Below the pieces are notes generated by a model. That model made no database searches. It was given only the letters and a program-made list of their open reading frames with translations, and was not told the origin of the DNA. From contig VXWX01000164.1 in NCBI GenBank assembly GCA_009835735.1, positions 1-40,044 of the forward strand: a stretch of 40,044 nt of DNA. Direction: 5' to 3'. The position numbers and the translations under genes are program-made. Source of the stretch: Acidimicrobiaceae bacterium. Lineage in GTDB: Bacteria > Actinomycetota > Acidimicrobiia > Acidimicrobiales > Aldehydirespiratoraceae. The first letter of the stretch is position 1. Each line of letters opens with the position of its first letter. Shown here piece by piece: positions 24,964 through 33,565 of this stretch.

Positions 24964-25935
24964 CTAGCTCGTGGCTGTCCCGGCGATCAGGCAGAAGAAC
25001 TGGTCCTCGTCAATGATGTTGATGCTGTGACCCTCTGCGGCGAGCGCTAGGGCCTTGCGGTGCTTGGTGCTCTTGCCTGTCTCGCCGACTTGGCGGAGGT
25101 CGGTGATGCCCATCACGAGGTAGTCGGTGCGCTTGCTGACTGATTGCGACGGCGTGGCCCCAGCGTCGACTGCCAACTGGAACGCTTCACGCCGCGGCAG
25201 GGACTCCAACGTGCCCGTGAACACGATTTTCTTGGCGAACAGCAGCCCTTCGGGATCGGGTTCGTGCCTGGGGGTGAAGTCCTTGGGGCTCAACGACTTC
25301 GACGACGACTTCGACGCCATTGCGTTGGAGAATGGCTTGTAGCTGTCCAGGTGGCAGTACCCCAGCCGGTAGCGGTGGCGCTCCAGCAGCTGCGGATGCG
25401 TCATGCCGAAACGACTGGACAGCGCCAGCCACAACATCCCGGCGGCTTCAGCGTCTGAGAGCGGGTCGTGATGCACGAGCGGAATCCCGAATTCGTCGGC
25501 CATGACAGCGAGCGACCAGGATCCAGTGTCAGGCATCGTTGAACGCGCGATGCGGTAGGTGCAGGCGAACGGAAACGGCTCTGGCTCATAGCCGTAGTAC
25601 TCAGCGCTCCTGCGCAGAACCGACATGTCGAACGCAGTATTGTGCGCCACGACTAGACGATCCTTGAGCATCCCAGCTACTCGCTGCCAGGCTTTGGGGA
25701 ATGTCGGGGAGCGGCGGGTGTCGGAGGGGCCGATCCCATGGGTCCACGTGTTGAAGGGATCATAGAGATTGCCCGGGGGCTGGATCAGTTGCTTGAACTT
25801 GTCGGTCGGCGTGCCGTCATCGAATACGACAACACCGATGGCGCAGGCCGAGCCACGCTCGCTGGTGGCGGTCTCGAAATCGATGGCAGCGAACGAGCTC
25901 CCCGATCCCCGCTCAAGCCAGTCGCTGCCATCCAT
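24964..25935 (-). CDS. DEDDh 3'-5' exonuclease fused to a BRCT domain
   Basis: 323 residues. The exonuclease domain (about 13-175) has Exo I AIDFETA (Asp19, Glu21), Exo II AHNTAFD (Asp103) and Exo III HHDPLSD (His156, Asp161), as in the DNA polymerase III epsilon/RNase T family. A Ser/Lys-rich linker leads to a BRCT domain (about 230-320; KKIVFTGTL, AGATPSQSVSKRTDYLV). BRCT folds bind phosphoproteins or DNA ends. It is the last gene of the restriction-modification operon, 6 bp after the recognition-domain ORF. It may process DNA ends produced by the ISP enzyme or act as a separate DNA-damage or defence nuclease. Confidence 0.88.
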   Translation of the reverse strand: MDGSDWLERGSGSSFAAIDFETATSERGSACAIGVVVFDDGTPTDKFKQLIQPPGNLYDPFNTWTHGIGPSDTRRSPTFPKAWQRVAGMLKDRLVVAHNTAFDMSVLRRSAEYYGYEPEPFPFACTYRIARSTMPDTGSWSLAVMADEFGIPLVHHDPLSDAEAAGMLWLALSSRFGMTHPQLLERHRYRLGYCHLDSYKPFSNAMASKSSSKSLSPKDFTPRHEPDPEGLLFAKKIVFTGTLESLPRREAFQLAVDAGATPSQSVSKRTDYLVMGITDLRQVGETGKSTKHRKALALAAEGHSINIIDEDQFFCLIAGTATS

Positions 25936-25941
25936 TGGGCC

Positions 25942-26640
25942 CTAGCTCGCGCCGTCGGACTCTTGCAGCGATGGAGGCAGGCTGGCCACTATGTGAGCCG
26001 TCTCCACTGAGACTCGCACGAGCCGGCGCAGGTGCCGGATCAGGTTGAATTGCTCGCTGGCCCATTGGCGCCATGTGTTGGGGTCATCCGCTATTCCCGA
26101 TGCTTTGTCCGTCTTGTGGCGAAGGCTGTCTATTGCCCACTGGAGCGGTGAGCGGCCCGAGATGTCGTAGTCATGCGCCTCTGGGGGAATGCCGGCCAGC
26201 TGACACCGGCTGTTGACGACCAGGGTGCTGCGGTCCACGGTTCCGTCGGGGTGCTTGCCCCAGCTCATCTTGGACTCGATCCGATAGGCGTCGTCATCGG
26301 CCTGTCCTTCGTCGGGCTCGCCGTCCACTAGACATCTAACCGGCCACTCAGCGACGTCTTCGTAGCCGATGTGGAGATCCAACAGCGCTCGGCCCACCAC
26401 CCGGAACGCTTCAAGGTCCTCGGCTAGGGGGATTCGGGCGAGGTTGCGCTGCAGGTCGTGTCGGTAGCGGTGTCGCCAATCCGGCGCGTGCATCACCCCG
26501 TAGAGGTATTCCCAGACGTCATCTTTCGTGACGCCGTCTCCGTACGCCTCCTGGAACTGATCCAGGCACCAGTCAGTGATGTTGTGACCGTCCCCGGCCG
26601 GTTCGATGTCAGGGATACCGAGGTCGAGGGTATTGGTCAT
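25942..26640 (-). CDS. Type ISP restriction enzyme C-terminal specificity (TRD) domain, separate ORF
   Basis: 232 residues. The sequence follows the type ISP (LlaGI/LlaBIII-like) C-terminal domain closely: HNITDWCLDQFQEAYGD, VTKDDVWEYLYGVMHAPDW, RHDLQRNLARIPLAED, ALLDLHIGYE, then SPLQWAIDSLRHKTDKASGI and a final VETAHIVASLPPSL. In intact enzymes this region is continuous with the methylase and reads the target sequence. Here it starts at an ATG one base after the TAA (26644-26642) that ends the third staggered segment, with no Shine-Dalgarno, suggesting reinitiation. It is in the same phase as the large methylase ORF but separated from it by stops. It could work as a free specificity subunit or be a fragment. 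Confidence 0.82.
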   Translation of the reverse strand: MTNTLDLGIPDIEPAGDGHNITDWCLDQFQEAYGDGVTKDDVWEYLYGVMHAPDWRHRYRHDLQRNLARIPLAEDLEAFRVVGRALLDLHIGYEDVAEWPVRCLVDGEPDEGQADDDAYRIESKMSWGKHPDGTVDRSTLVVNSRCQLAGIPPEAHDYDISGRSPLQWAIDSLRHKTDKASGIADDPNTWRQWASEQFNLIRHLRRLVRVSVETAHIVASLPPSLQESDGAS

Positions 26641-26641
26641 T

Positions 26642-27020
26642 TTAGCCCGACTCAGCTTGCCGAGACCGGCTGGCTAGCGCCCGGGTTTGTTGACCCGGCC
26701 CCATAAGGTGCAAATCGGGAAGGCGCTCTGCAGCCAGCACCCCGAACACCGCCATGCTAGAAGGTCCAGCCATCATGATTGCCTCAGCCGCGGGATGACG
26801 CGTGTCTGCTGGGAGCCCTTGACTGCTGCCACGTCGGGGAGGGTGCTCGTCGCTAGGGCCTGGAATGTCATGTTCGACGAACTCGAGATCATGATCCCCT
26901 CCCAGGAATGAGTCTGCAAGCCGCCGCGATCCCTGCTGACTTGAGATCGCCGACGGTGTCGGTAGCGAGGGTCGCGAAGATTGCTCCGGTCGATGGTGTC
27001 GAGATGAGTACTGCCTCCGG
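26642..27020 (-). repeat. Three homologous ~40-residue segments in three different frames
   Basis: Read on the minus strand. Segment 1 (27020-26889) contains IFATLATDTVGDL and ends ...RLIPGRGS-stop. Segment 2 (26901-26773) is in the frame of the methylase ORF, contains TFQALATSTLPDV and ends ...QQTRVIPRLRQS-stop. Segment 3 (about 26788-26642) contains VFGVLAAERLPDL, then QQTR, and ends at TAA. Segment starts (V/I-L/M-I/M at 27011, 26895, 26779) are 116 nt apart twice; the Phe codons are 113 and 119 nt apart, all 2 mod 3. ATGA overlaps join 1-2 (26892-26889) and 2-3 (26776-26773). Each resembles the single linker that normally joins methylase and recognition domains in type ISP proteins. Confidence 0.75.
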
Positions 27021-30000
27021 GGGGGGGGGCGGTAGCGCCGTCTGTTCTGGGGAAGAGATCCGAAGCAGCCCTCGCCTGCGACACGATGCGGTGGTCCTCG
27101 TACAGCCACAGCTTCGTGAAGGGCCTGTATAGGACCTCGCGGATCCGTGTTTCGTCGAACTCGATCACTTCCCCTTTCTTGAGAGACTGTTTGAGGGTGT
27201 GCGTCCACTTGATACTGCGCAGGCTCTCCTCGGTGTTCTTTGTGACCTGCTCAATGAGCGCTCCACGGGATCCGGCAGGAGCGCTATGGACCCGTGCTAG
27301 GGCGCTGTCGTAGGCGTCAATCAGCCGGTTGATCCTTGAGGCCAGGTCGTCGTAGCTGAAGGAGTACACGTATGTGTCGCAGTTGGTCTTTGCGCCCAAG
27401 GCATGGAGGGCCACGGCGGCGTGGACGGTCGAGTCAGTGTCACAGACGGGCAGCATGTCTTCAAAGCTGCCATCGGTGAGGTTGACCCAGTTGTGGTCGT
27501 CGTTGACCGGCACGGTCTCAAGCTCGTCGCTGGTGACGTCTCCTAGCTGAGCGAGCCAAGCGAACTTCTCCTTCTCACTGGAGTACTCAGGGGCGGTCGC
27601 GTAATGAAGCTTGGCGGGTTGGGAGAGGTCTTTGTCGGGGTTGCGCACCGCGACGGTGATCTGGACTCCGTTGCGGGAGCCCTGCCTGAACACGCTTTGT
27701 CCCTCCCGTTGGCGTTCGTCTCCGGATTTGTTGGCGTCGCCGAGGAGGTTGACGACGTAGATATCGCTGAACTCGTCTCTCAACGCGGCGCGCATGCCGA
27801 GGAGTGAGGGCGCCGTTGACAGCGAGTTGGGGTGGACCATGGCGATCATCCCACGTCGTGGTGGATCGCTGTGGGGGATGTCGAGCCGGTCAGTGGCCCA
27901 CCGGAACGACTCGACGTATAGGTTGCCCGAGGCGGGACCGGCACCGCTGCCTGTTTCTTCGCGGTGGCGTTTGCCGTAGGTGTCCCTTACTCGCCGCTCG
28001 ATGTGGGGGTAGTCGATGTTGGGGTTGTCGTCACCGGAGGACTTTTGCCCGGTCGACCATGGCGGGTTCGTCGCGATGATGGTGATGGGCACGCCGCCCT
28101 GGCGGCTCTGGCGGGCGGTGTTGTCGGCCATGCCTGGTAGCTGAGCGCCGCCGGAAGTTGCGAGGAACGTGTCGCCAAAGGTGACTCCGGGGAACGGCTC
28201 GAACGATCCCGGGGGGAACCCTCCTCGTTCGGCCATTCCGGCTTCGATCTTGATGGCCGCGATGTAGTAGGCCAACAGCACCAATTCGTTTGCGTAGAGC
28301 TCTGAGTAGTACTTGCGGCGTAGGTCGCCGGATCGGATGGTGTCGTTGCCGTCGCTGTCTTGGGCGGTGAGCATCCGGTAAATGAAAGTGCCGGTGCCGG
28401 TGAAAGGGTCGAGGGCGTTGACATTCTCGGAAGTGATCCCCACCCCGAACTCGGCTCGGCACACAGCGTCCGCGGATCGGATCATGAAGTCCACGATCTC
28501 GACGGGGGTGTAGACGATGCCCAGGCGGCTCACGACGTCCTGCATCGCTGCCTTGAAGAACCCGTCGTAGATCTCACGCAGCACGTCGACTTTGGCAGCC
28601 GCGGTGAGCGCTCCCTCGAACACTGCGCGCATTGTGCGGTAGGCACGGGTGAGGGGCCGCAACTCCTCCTCGAATAGACCCATCGCGAGCGCCGAGCCGT
28701 CGGCTGCTTCGGCTTCCGTGGCGTCGGTGGGGGCGAGGCTTCCGAGGAGGTTGTTGATGGCTACCGAGATCGGGTTGGCGTTCGCGAACTCCGAGTCGGC
28801 GAAGAGACAGTCGAAGATGGGGATGGTCACGACATGCTGCGCGACCATCTCGGCGGCTTGGTCCTCGGTCAGATGGTCACCGACAGAGGAGCGCAGCGCT
28901 GACACGAATTCGTTGAACGATTCTGCTGTGTCGGTGTCGGCCAGTCGTGTGTCCACTCTCTTGCGGACTTCGCGGCACACGTTGGCGGCTCTTGCGCCCC
29001 AGGAGGGCCACAACTTGCGGTCACCGCACCGCTCCACCATCTTCGACGCGACTCGCTCGTCCAGTAGGAAGCGGAGCTGTTCAACATCCTCGTCGTCGCC
29101 GAGAGGCTGGTCGGTCCCCCGGTCGATGAGCGTGACCCGGTCGGAGTTGCGGGCTGCGTCGATGTGGTTGACCCACATGTCCATGCGTTCGTCATGGGAG
29201 CGCAGCGCCCGCACGACATCCCACACAACGTTGAAATCGGAACTATCGAGCACTTCGGTGTCGGTGACGCCTTTGCCCTCGGGAACCACTACCGGGATGA
29301 CGATGTAGCCGGTCCCTTTGCCCGGATAGGTACGCATCACTCGCCCTACCGCCTGCACGATGTCGATCTTGGACTTGCGCGGCTGCAGGAACACCACCGC
29401 ATCGAGCGCGGGCACATCCACGCCCTCGGTGAGGACTCTCGCGTTGGAGATCACCTGGCACCTGCCCGGCTCGGGATCGGCGCGCAGCCGGTCGAGTTGG
29501 GCGGCTCTGATGATCGCCGGGGTCTTGCCATCGACATGCTGAACCGACATTTGGAGCAGTTTGGCCGTGTCCGTTCCGACGGACGCTTCCGCTGCGACTC
29601 CCTGCCATAGCCCGCGGGCTTCGCCCGAAGGGCCTGCGATCGCTTGGGAGAGCTTGACTGTATTAGTGAACGCGATTGCCGTGTTGAGATGGCCCTGCCG
29701 GTCGCCGTTGGCGAGCTTGCCGGTGGCGCGGTCCTGGGTGACTCCGGTGGTGTTGGGGTCCGCCAGCGCGTCCCAGCAGCCCAGCAGCTTGACGGCGTCT
29801 TCTTTGCTCACGATCTGCGTCTTGCCCCCGGTCTTGTTCACGGTGGCAACGAGGTCGCTCATCCCGGTGGTCAGGCGCGACTGTGAGGTGGCAACGATGA
29901 GCACCTCGTAGTCCGACAACAGTCCGGCGTCAACAGCGTCCTTGAACGACATCTCGTAGAGCAGTGACCCGTAGTTCCTTTCGTCGTCCATGGAGTAGAT

Positions 30001-30549
30001 GTCGCTGTCCTTGGTCGCAGCTCGCACCTTGGCGGCGGCTGTGTAGATCCGCTGCGTGGCGGTCATGAACAGCCGGAACCGCGCAGGCACTGCCTCGTCG
30101 TCGTGGATCAGCCGGAACGCTGAGACCTCCTCATCGGTCGGTCTGTCGACGCCCGTGGTGCGGTGGGCTTCGTCGCAGATCACTAGATCGAAGGCGAAGT
30201 GCTTCGGCAGGGCCGACGTCAGCACGGGCAGAGACTGATAGGTGCTGAACACGACTCTCATCTTGCTGCCGGTCGGTTGTGCTAGTGCCTGCACGATCCC
30301 GGCTCGGTCGGTCGACACTGGCATCGACAACTCCGCCAGGTCGCGAGCTTTGTCGCCGTCACCGGACTGGCCCGTCGTCTTGTCTGAGCAGACCCCCACA
30401 TAGGCGTGGCTGATGCTGCGATTTCGGGCCCATTCGCGCATCGTTTGGCCCATCAACGCGATCGACGGCACCAGATACAGCACCGTGCCGCCTGACCGAC
30501 GTTCTCCTCGGCGGCCCACATCGCGACCAACGACTTGCCTGTGCCACAC
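26773..30549 (-). CDS. Type ISP-like restriction-modification enzyme: SF2 helicase and N6-adenine methylase part (frameshifted from its N-terminus)
   Basis: 1258 residues counted from the GTG at 30549, though homology starts only at GGTVLYLVPSIAL (~30503). Helicase motifs: DEAH in ICDEAHRTTG (~124), SAT-like MTATQRI, VLTEGVDVPALD (motif V) and QAVGRVMRT (motif VI). A helical coupler follows, then the methylase with motif I DPFTGTGTF (~712) and NPPW (~826), the catalytic (D/N)PP(Y/W) of N6-adenine methylases. It ends with the YRPFTKLWLY block and FPRTDGA just before the homopolymer. Walker A and the nuclease lie in the overlapping upstream ORF, and the recognition domain in a downstream ORF. 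Alone it lacks Walker A. Either the gene is broken or the breaks are assembly errors or programmed. Confidence 0.85.
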   Translation of the reverse strand: MWHRQVVGRDVGRRGERRSGGTVLYLVPSIALMGQTMREWARNRSISHAYVGVCSDKTTGQSGDGDKARDLAELSMPVSTDRAGIVQALAQPTGSKMRVVFSTYQSLPVLTSALPKHFAFDLVICDEAHRTTGVDRPTDEEVSAFRLIHDDEAVPARFRLFMTATQRIYTAAAKVRAATKDSDIYSMDDERNYGSLLYEMSFKDAVDAGLLSDYEVLIVATSQSRLTTGMSDLVATVNKTGGKTQIVSKEDAVKLLGCWDALADPNTTGVTQDRATGKLANGDRQGHLNTAIAFTNTVKLSQAIAGPSGEARGLWQGVAAEASVGTDTAKLLQMSVQHVDGKTPAIIRAAQLDRLRADPEPGRCQVISNARVLTEGVDVPALDAVVFLQPRKSKIDIVQAVGRVMRTYPGKGTGYIVIPVVVPEGKGVTDTEVLDSSDFNVVWDVVRALRSHDERMDMWVNHIDAARNSDRVTLIDRGTDQPLGDDEDVEQLRFLLDERVASKMVERCGDRKLWPSWGARAANVCREVRKRVDTRLADTDTAESFNEFVSALRSSVGDHLTEDQAAEMVAQHVVTIPIFDCLFADSEFANANPISVAINNLLGSLAPTDATEAEAADGSALAMGLFEEELRPLTRAYRTMRAVFEGALTAAAKVDVLREIYDGFFKAAMQDVVSRLGIVYTPVEIVDFMIRSADAVCRAEFGVGITSENVNALDPFTGTGTFIYRMLTAQDSDGNDTIRSGDLRRKYYSELYANELVLLAYYIAAIKIEAGMAERGGFPPGSFEPFPGVTFGDTFLATSGGAQLPGMADNTARQSRQGGVPITIIATNPPWSTGQKSSGDDNPNIDYPHIERRVRDTYGKRHREETGSGAGPASGNLYVESFRWATDRLDIPHSDPPRRGMIAMVHPNSLSTAPSLLGMRAALRDEFSDIYVVNLLGDANKSGDERQREGQSVFRQGSRNGVQITVAVRNPDKDLSQPAKLHYATAPEYSSEKEKFAWLAQLGDVTSDELETVPVNDDHNWVNLTDGSFEDMLPVCDTDSTVHAAVALHALGAKTNCDTYVYSFSYDDLASRINRLIDAYDSALARVHSAPAGSRGALIEQVTKNTEESLRSIKWTHTLKQSLKKGEVIEFDETRIREVLYRPFTKLWLYEDHRIVSQARAASDLFPRTDGATAPPPGGSTHLDTIDRSNLRDPRYRHRRRSQVSRDRGGLQTHSWEGIMISSSSNMTFQALATSTLPDVAAVKGSQQTRVIPRLRQS
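27019..27029 (-). other. 11-nt homopolymer (C11 on the coding strand) at a frame-decision point
   Basis: The tract follows the FPRTDGA codons. With 11 C the methylase reads into segment 2. Loss of one C would give segment 1, and gain of one C (or loss of two) segment 3. All three downstream frames are open to their segment. Such tracts are classical slipped-strand phase-variation sites in restriction-modification genes. Confidence 0.7.
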
Positions 30550-31202
30550 GGCATGACCAGTCTGCCCCTGCTGCCGTCCTGGTAGCCCTTCGCTACCGCG
30601 TCGAGCGCATCGCGCTGGTCTGAGCGGGGCTTGTGCCTCTTGGTTCTGTCGAATGTGAACTCGTCGGGGCGGTCCAGGAACTCCTGCCAGGGAGCGTCCC
30701 AGGAATCCAGCACCGCCGGTCCGATCACCTCACAGCGCGGCGAGGCCTTCTTGACCTTCGTCCAGCCAGCTTTCTCCAGATCTGAGGTCACCACCAGTAT
30801 CCGGCTGACGAAGTCTTCGCTGCCGGAAGTGGCGAGGAACGAGTTGATCTCTTTCGTGGGCACCTTGCGGTGCTCGGCGAAGTTCTTGCACTGGATGGCG
30901 CACAGCCCGCCCCCGTAGGCCGGGGTCTGCTGCGCCACGAGGTCGACGCCGATGTCGATGTCGTACCCGAGTGCTTTGCGTTCCGGCCACTCCAGCCACA
31001 GCCACACCCGCTCGAAGCGCTCCGGGCCGTACTCGTGGTGGGTCTCGAATGCTCGGCGCATCAACCGCTCGAACCGATGCCCTGTGTCGGCAGGCCCGCC
31101 GGCTTCGCTGCGCAGAGTCTCAAGCGCCAGATAGAAGTCGCTATCGAACAGCTTGCGTGCGGTCACAGTCATGTGGACTGCACTGGCGGGGGAGGCGGTC
31201 AT
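30453..31202 (-). CDS. Type ISP-like enzyme N-terminal part: Mrr-like nuclease and helicase Walker A
   Basis: 249 residues from the ATG at 31202 (GGAG 7 nt upstream). An Mrr-type PD-(D/E)xK nuclease is seen in residues ~35-140: Asp87 in DIGVDLVAQ and Gln104-x-Lys106 in AIQCKNF. Then comes DQRDALDAVAKGY and Walker A MPCGTGKSLVAMWAAEE (~220-236), after which the frame is lost: the natural continuation, GGTVLYLVPS, lies one frame over. Restoring one missing base near 30500 would join this to the large ORF, giving the LlaGI-like order nuclease-ATPase-methylase-TRD. There is no homopolymer or slippery site at this break. It is the operon's first gene. Confidence 0.82.
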   Translation of the reverse strand: MTASPASAVHMTVTARKLFDSDFYLALETLRSEAGGPADTGHRFERLMRRAFETHHEYGPERFERVWLWLEWPERKALGYDIDIGVDLVAQQTPAYGGGLCAIQCKNFAEHRKVPTKEINSFLATSGSEDFVSRILVVTSDLEKAGWTKVKKASPRCEVIGPAVLDSWDAPWQEFLDRPDEFTFDRTKRHKPRSDQRDALDAVAKGYQDGSRGRLVMPCGTGKSLVAMWAAEENVGQAARCCIWCRRSR

Positions 31203-31459
31203 GGGTGGACTCCACAAGGGTTGTCGAGGCGCACAACAGACATCCAGCGTCTGCTATGGCGACAAGACACTATGGCGCACCAGACTCGTCCGCTCAGCTG
31301 CCGACGATTGTCGCGCCCAGCCTCCCGGGGATTCCTCACCCACAACGGCGAACGGGTACCGATTCTGCTGCAAACTGAGGAAAGGCCAGCCCTATGGCCG
31401 GCTAGCTAGGATCCCGTCCAGCTGACGAGTTGCGTGACGAAGAAGATGGAGGCTCTGTT

Positions 31460-33565
31460 GTGAGTGAGATGTTCAAGCCTGTGCCCTGGTCTGCGAGAAA
31501 CCTCGTTGCGGCCGTCGAATCTGGCGCCTTGCGTCTTCCGGACATTCAGAGGCCTTTCGTGTGGGAAAAGGTGAAGGTCCGTGATCTGGTGGATTCGATC
31601 TACCGCGGCTACCCCGTTGGCGAGCTGATGTTCTGGAACTCAGCAGGTGACGACGACGACCGAGCGATCGGCTTGGGGACGAAGACCAAGACGGCGACAG
31701 CCAAGATCGTCGACGGGCAGCAGCGCTTGACGAGCCTGTACGCCGTGATGACCGGCGAACCGGTGGTCGATGACGATTACCGAAGCGAGTCCATCAGGAT
31801 CGCGTTCAACCCGTTTACCGAACGGTTCGAGGTGCAAAGCGCTGCGCTGAAGAAGAGCCGGGAGTGGGTTCCGGACATCTGTGCTGTGTTCAAGAGCCCG
31901 TACCAGGCCAGGAAGGCGTTCATCAGCCGGTACGAGGAGGAGCACGATCTCTATGAGGCGGACGTTGAGAAGATTGAAGAGGTGTTCACCCGTCTCCACG
32001 GCATCCAGGACTACTTGTTCACCGTGGTCGAACTCCAAGCCGAGACGGACCGGGAGAAGGTCGCTGATGTGTTCGTCAGGATCAATTCAGAAGGGGTCAA
32101 CCTGAACCAGGCGGACTTCATCTTGACTTGGCTCAGCGTCTTCTGGGACGAGGGCCGTGAAGAACTGGAGCGCTTCTCGCGCCACGCCCGGCTCACGCCC
32201 GATACGGCGTCGGCCCAAGACGGCGAGCGCGTTCCGTGGACGCCAAAGAACCACTACATCGAGCCTGAGCCGGGAAGGATCCTCAGAGCCGTGGTGGCAC
32301 TCGGCCAAGGCCGAGCCCGCCTTCGCAATGCCTACAACGCGCTGCGGGGACGTGACCCTCAGACGAGGGAGATCAACGAGGGCCAGCGCGACCGCGAGCT
32401 GGAGTCCCTCAAGGCTGCCCAGCGCGAGGTGTTGAAGCCTGGGAACTGGGACGGCTTCCTGCAGGTGCTGGCGAAGGCTGGCTTCCGGTCAAAGAAGATG
32501 ATCACATCCGACAACACGGTGATCTACACATACGCCCTGTGGCTGATCGGCCTCACGAGGTTCAAGGTGGACAAGGCGACATTGAGCGGCCTGATGGCGA
32601 GATGGTTCTTCATGGCCCAGACCACCGGCCGATACACGAACTCGCCAGAGAGCCGCATGGAGGAGGACCTCGCTCGCTTCGAGGATCTCGAGTCCCACAA
32701 CCCGGAGGACTTCATCGCAATCGTCGAGGGCGTAATTGCGACGGTGTTGACGCCGGACTATTGGGCGATCCGGCTCCCCGAGGAGTTCATCACGTCGTCG
32801 ACAGCCGTCTCTCCGGCGTACAAGGCGTACCTCGCCGCGCTCAACATTCTCGACGCTGACCTGTTTGCGATCAACGAGAAGGCCTGGGTGTGGATGGACC
32901 CCTCCGCGGGCATGGCCTCCGGCGTGGAAGCGCACCACCTGTTCCCCAAGGGCTACCTCAAGAAACGGGAGATCACTACGCCGAGGCGTGTCAACCAGGT
33001 GGCCAACTTCGCGCCGACGGACTCGGCGACCAACAAGATCATCGGGGACCGCCGACCCAGCGAGTACTGGCCCAAGCTCGTCGCCGACCGCGACCTCACC
33101 GGCGAGGTGCTTGAACACCAACAGTTCTGGCACGCGTTGCCGGACGGCTGGGAATTCATGGACTACGACGAGTTTCTCCACAAGCGTCGCAGCGCCATGG
33201 CGCTGGTCACCCAAGAAGCCTTCCGGCGGTTGTCCGACCCTCACTACAAGCCAAGATCTGCGCCGGCCGCTCCAGCCGTACCAGGACAAGACACCGCCAC
33301 GACCGCGTCCCTCAGCGAACTTGTCGCTGCTGGTGTCCTCAAGTCCGGCGACATGCTCATCCCCGCTGACCCCGAGCGTGCCAACACGATCGCCGAAATC
33401 ACAGACGACGGGCTCATAGCGCTAGACGGACATGTCTACGACTCGCCGCGACGGGCGGCTCGAGCCGATGGTGACGAGCGCTCAGACGGCTGGGACTACT
33501 GGGTGTTGTGGGACGACTCCGACCCGTCCCGCACACTCCGAGAACTCGCTGACAGCATGGCCTAG
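31460..33565 (+). CDS. DUF262-HNH protein with C-terminal RAMA domain (GmrSD-like defence nuclease)
   Basis: 701 residues from the GTG at 31460, preceded by GGAGG at a 7-nt spacing; a TTG ten codons earlier is less likely. N-terminal DUF262 carries LPDIQRPFVW and the NTP-binding DGQQRLTSL (Asp85). The middle is helical. The HNH-like DUF1524/GmrD-type region has VEAHHLFPKGYL (His492, His493) and NQVANFAPTDSATNKIIGD. Residues ~617-700 match the RAMA domain (LVAAGVLKSGD, DGHVYDSPRRAA, GWDYWVLW), thought to recognise modified DNA. GmrSD enzymes cut modified phage DNA using NTP. Divergent from the ISP operon across 257 bp, it likely adds type IV-like defence. Confidence 0.88.
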   Translation: MSEMFKPVPWSARNLVAAVESGALRLPDIQRPFVWEKVKVRDLVDSIYRGYPVGELMFWNSAGDDDDRAIGLGTKTKTATAKIVDGQQRLTSLYAVMTGEPVVDDDYRSESIRIAFNPFTERFEVQSAALKKSREWVPDICAVFKSPYQARKAFISRYEEEHDLYEADVEKIEEVFTRLHGIQDYLFTVVELQAETDREKVADVFVRINSEGVNLNQADFILTWLSVFWDEGREELERFSRHARLTPDTASAQDGERVPWTPKNHYIEPEPGRILRAVVALGQGRARLRNAYNALRGRDPQTREINEGQRDRELESLKAAQREVLKPGNWDGFLQVLAKAGFRSKKMITSDNTVIYTYALWLIGLTRFKVDKATLSGLMARWFFMAQTTGRYTNSPESRMEEDLARFEDLESHNPEDFIAIVEGVIATVLTPDYWAIRLPEEFITSSTAVSPAYKAYLAALNILDADLFAINEKAWVWMDPSAGMASGVEAHHLFPKGYLKKREITTPRRVNQVANFAPTDSATNKIIGDRRPSEYWPKLVADRDLTGEVLEHQQFWHALPDGWEFMDYDEFLHKRRSAMALVTQEAFRRLSDPHYKPRSAPAAPAVPGQDTATTASLSELVAAGVLKSGDMLIPADPERANTIAEITDDGLIALDGHVYDSPRRAARADGDERSDGWDYWVLWDDSDPSRTLRELADSMA

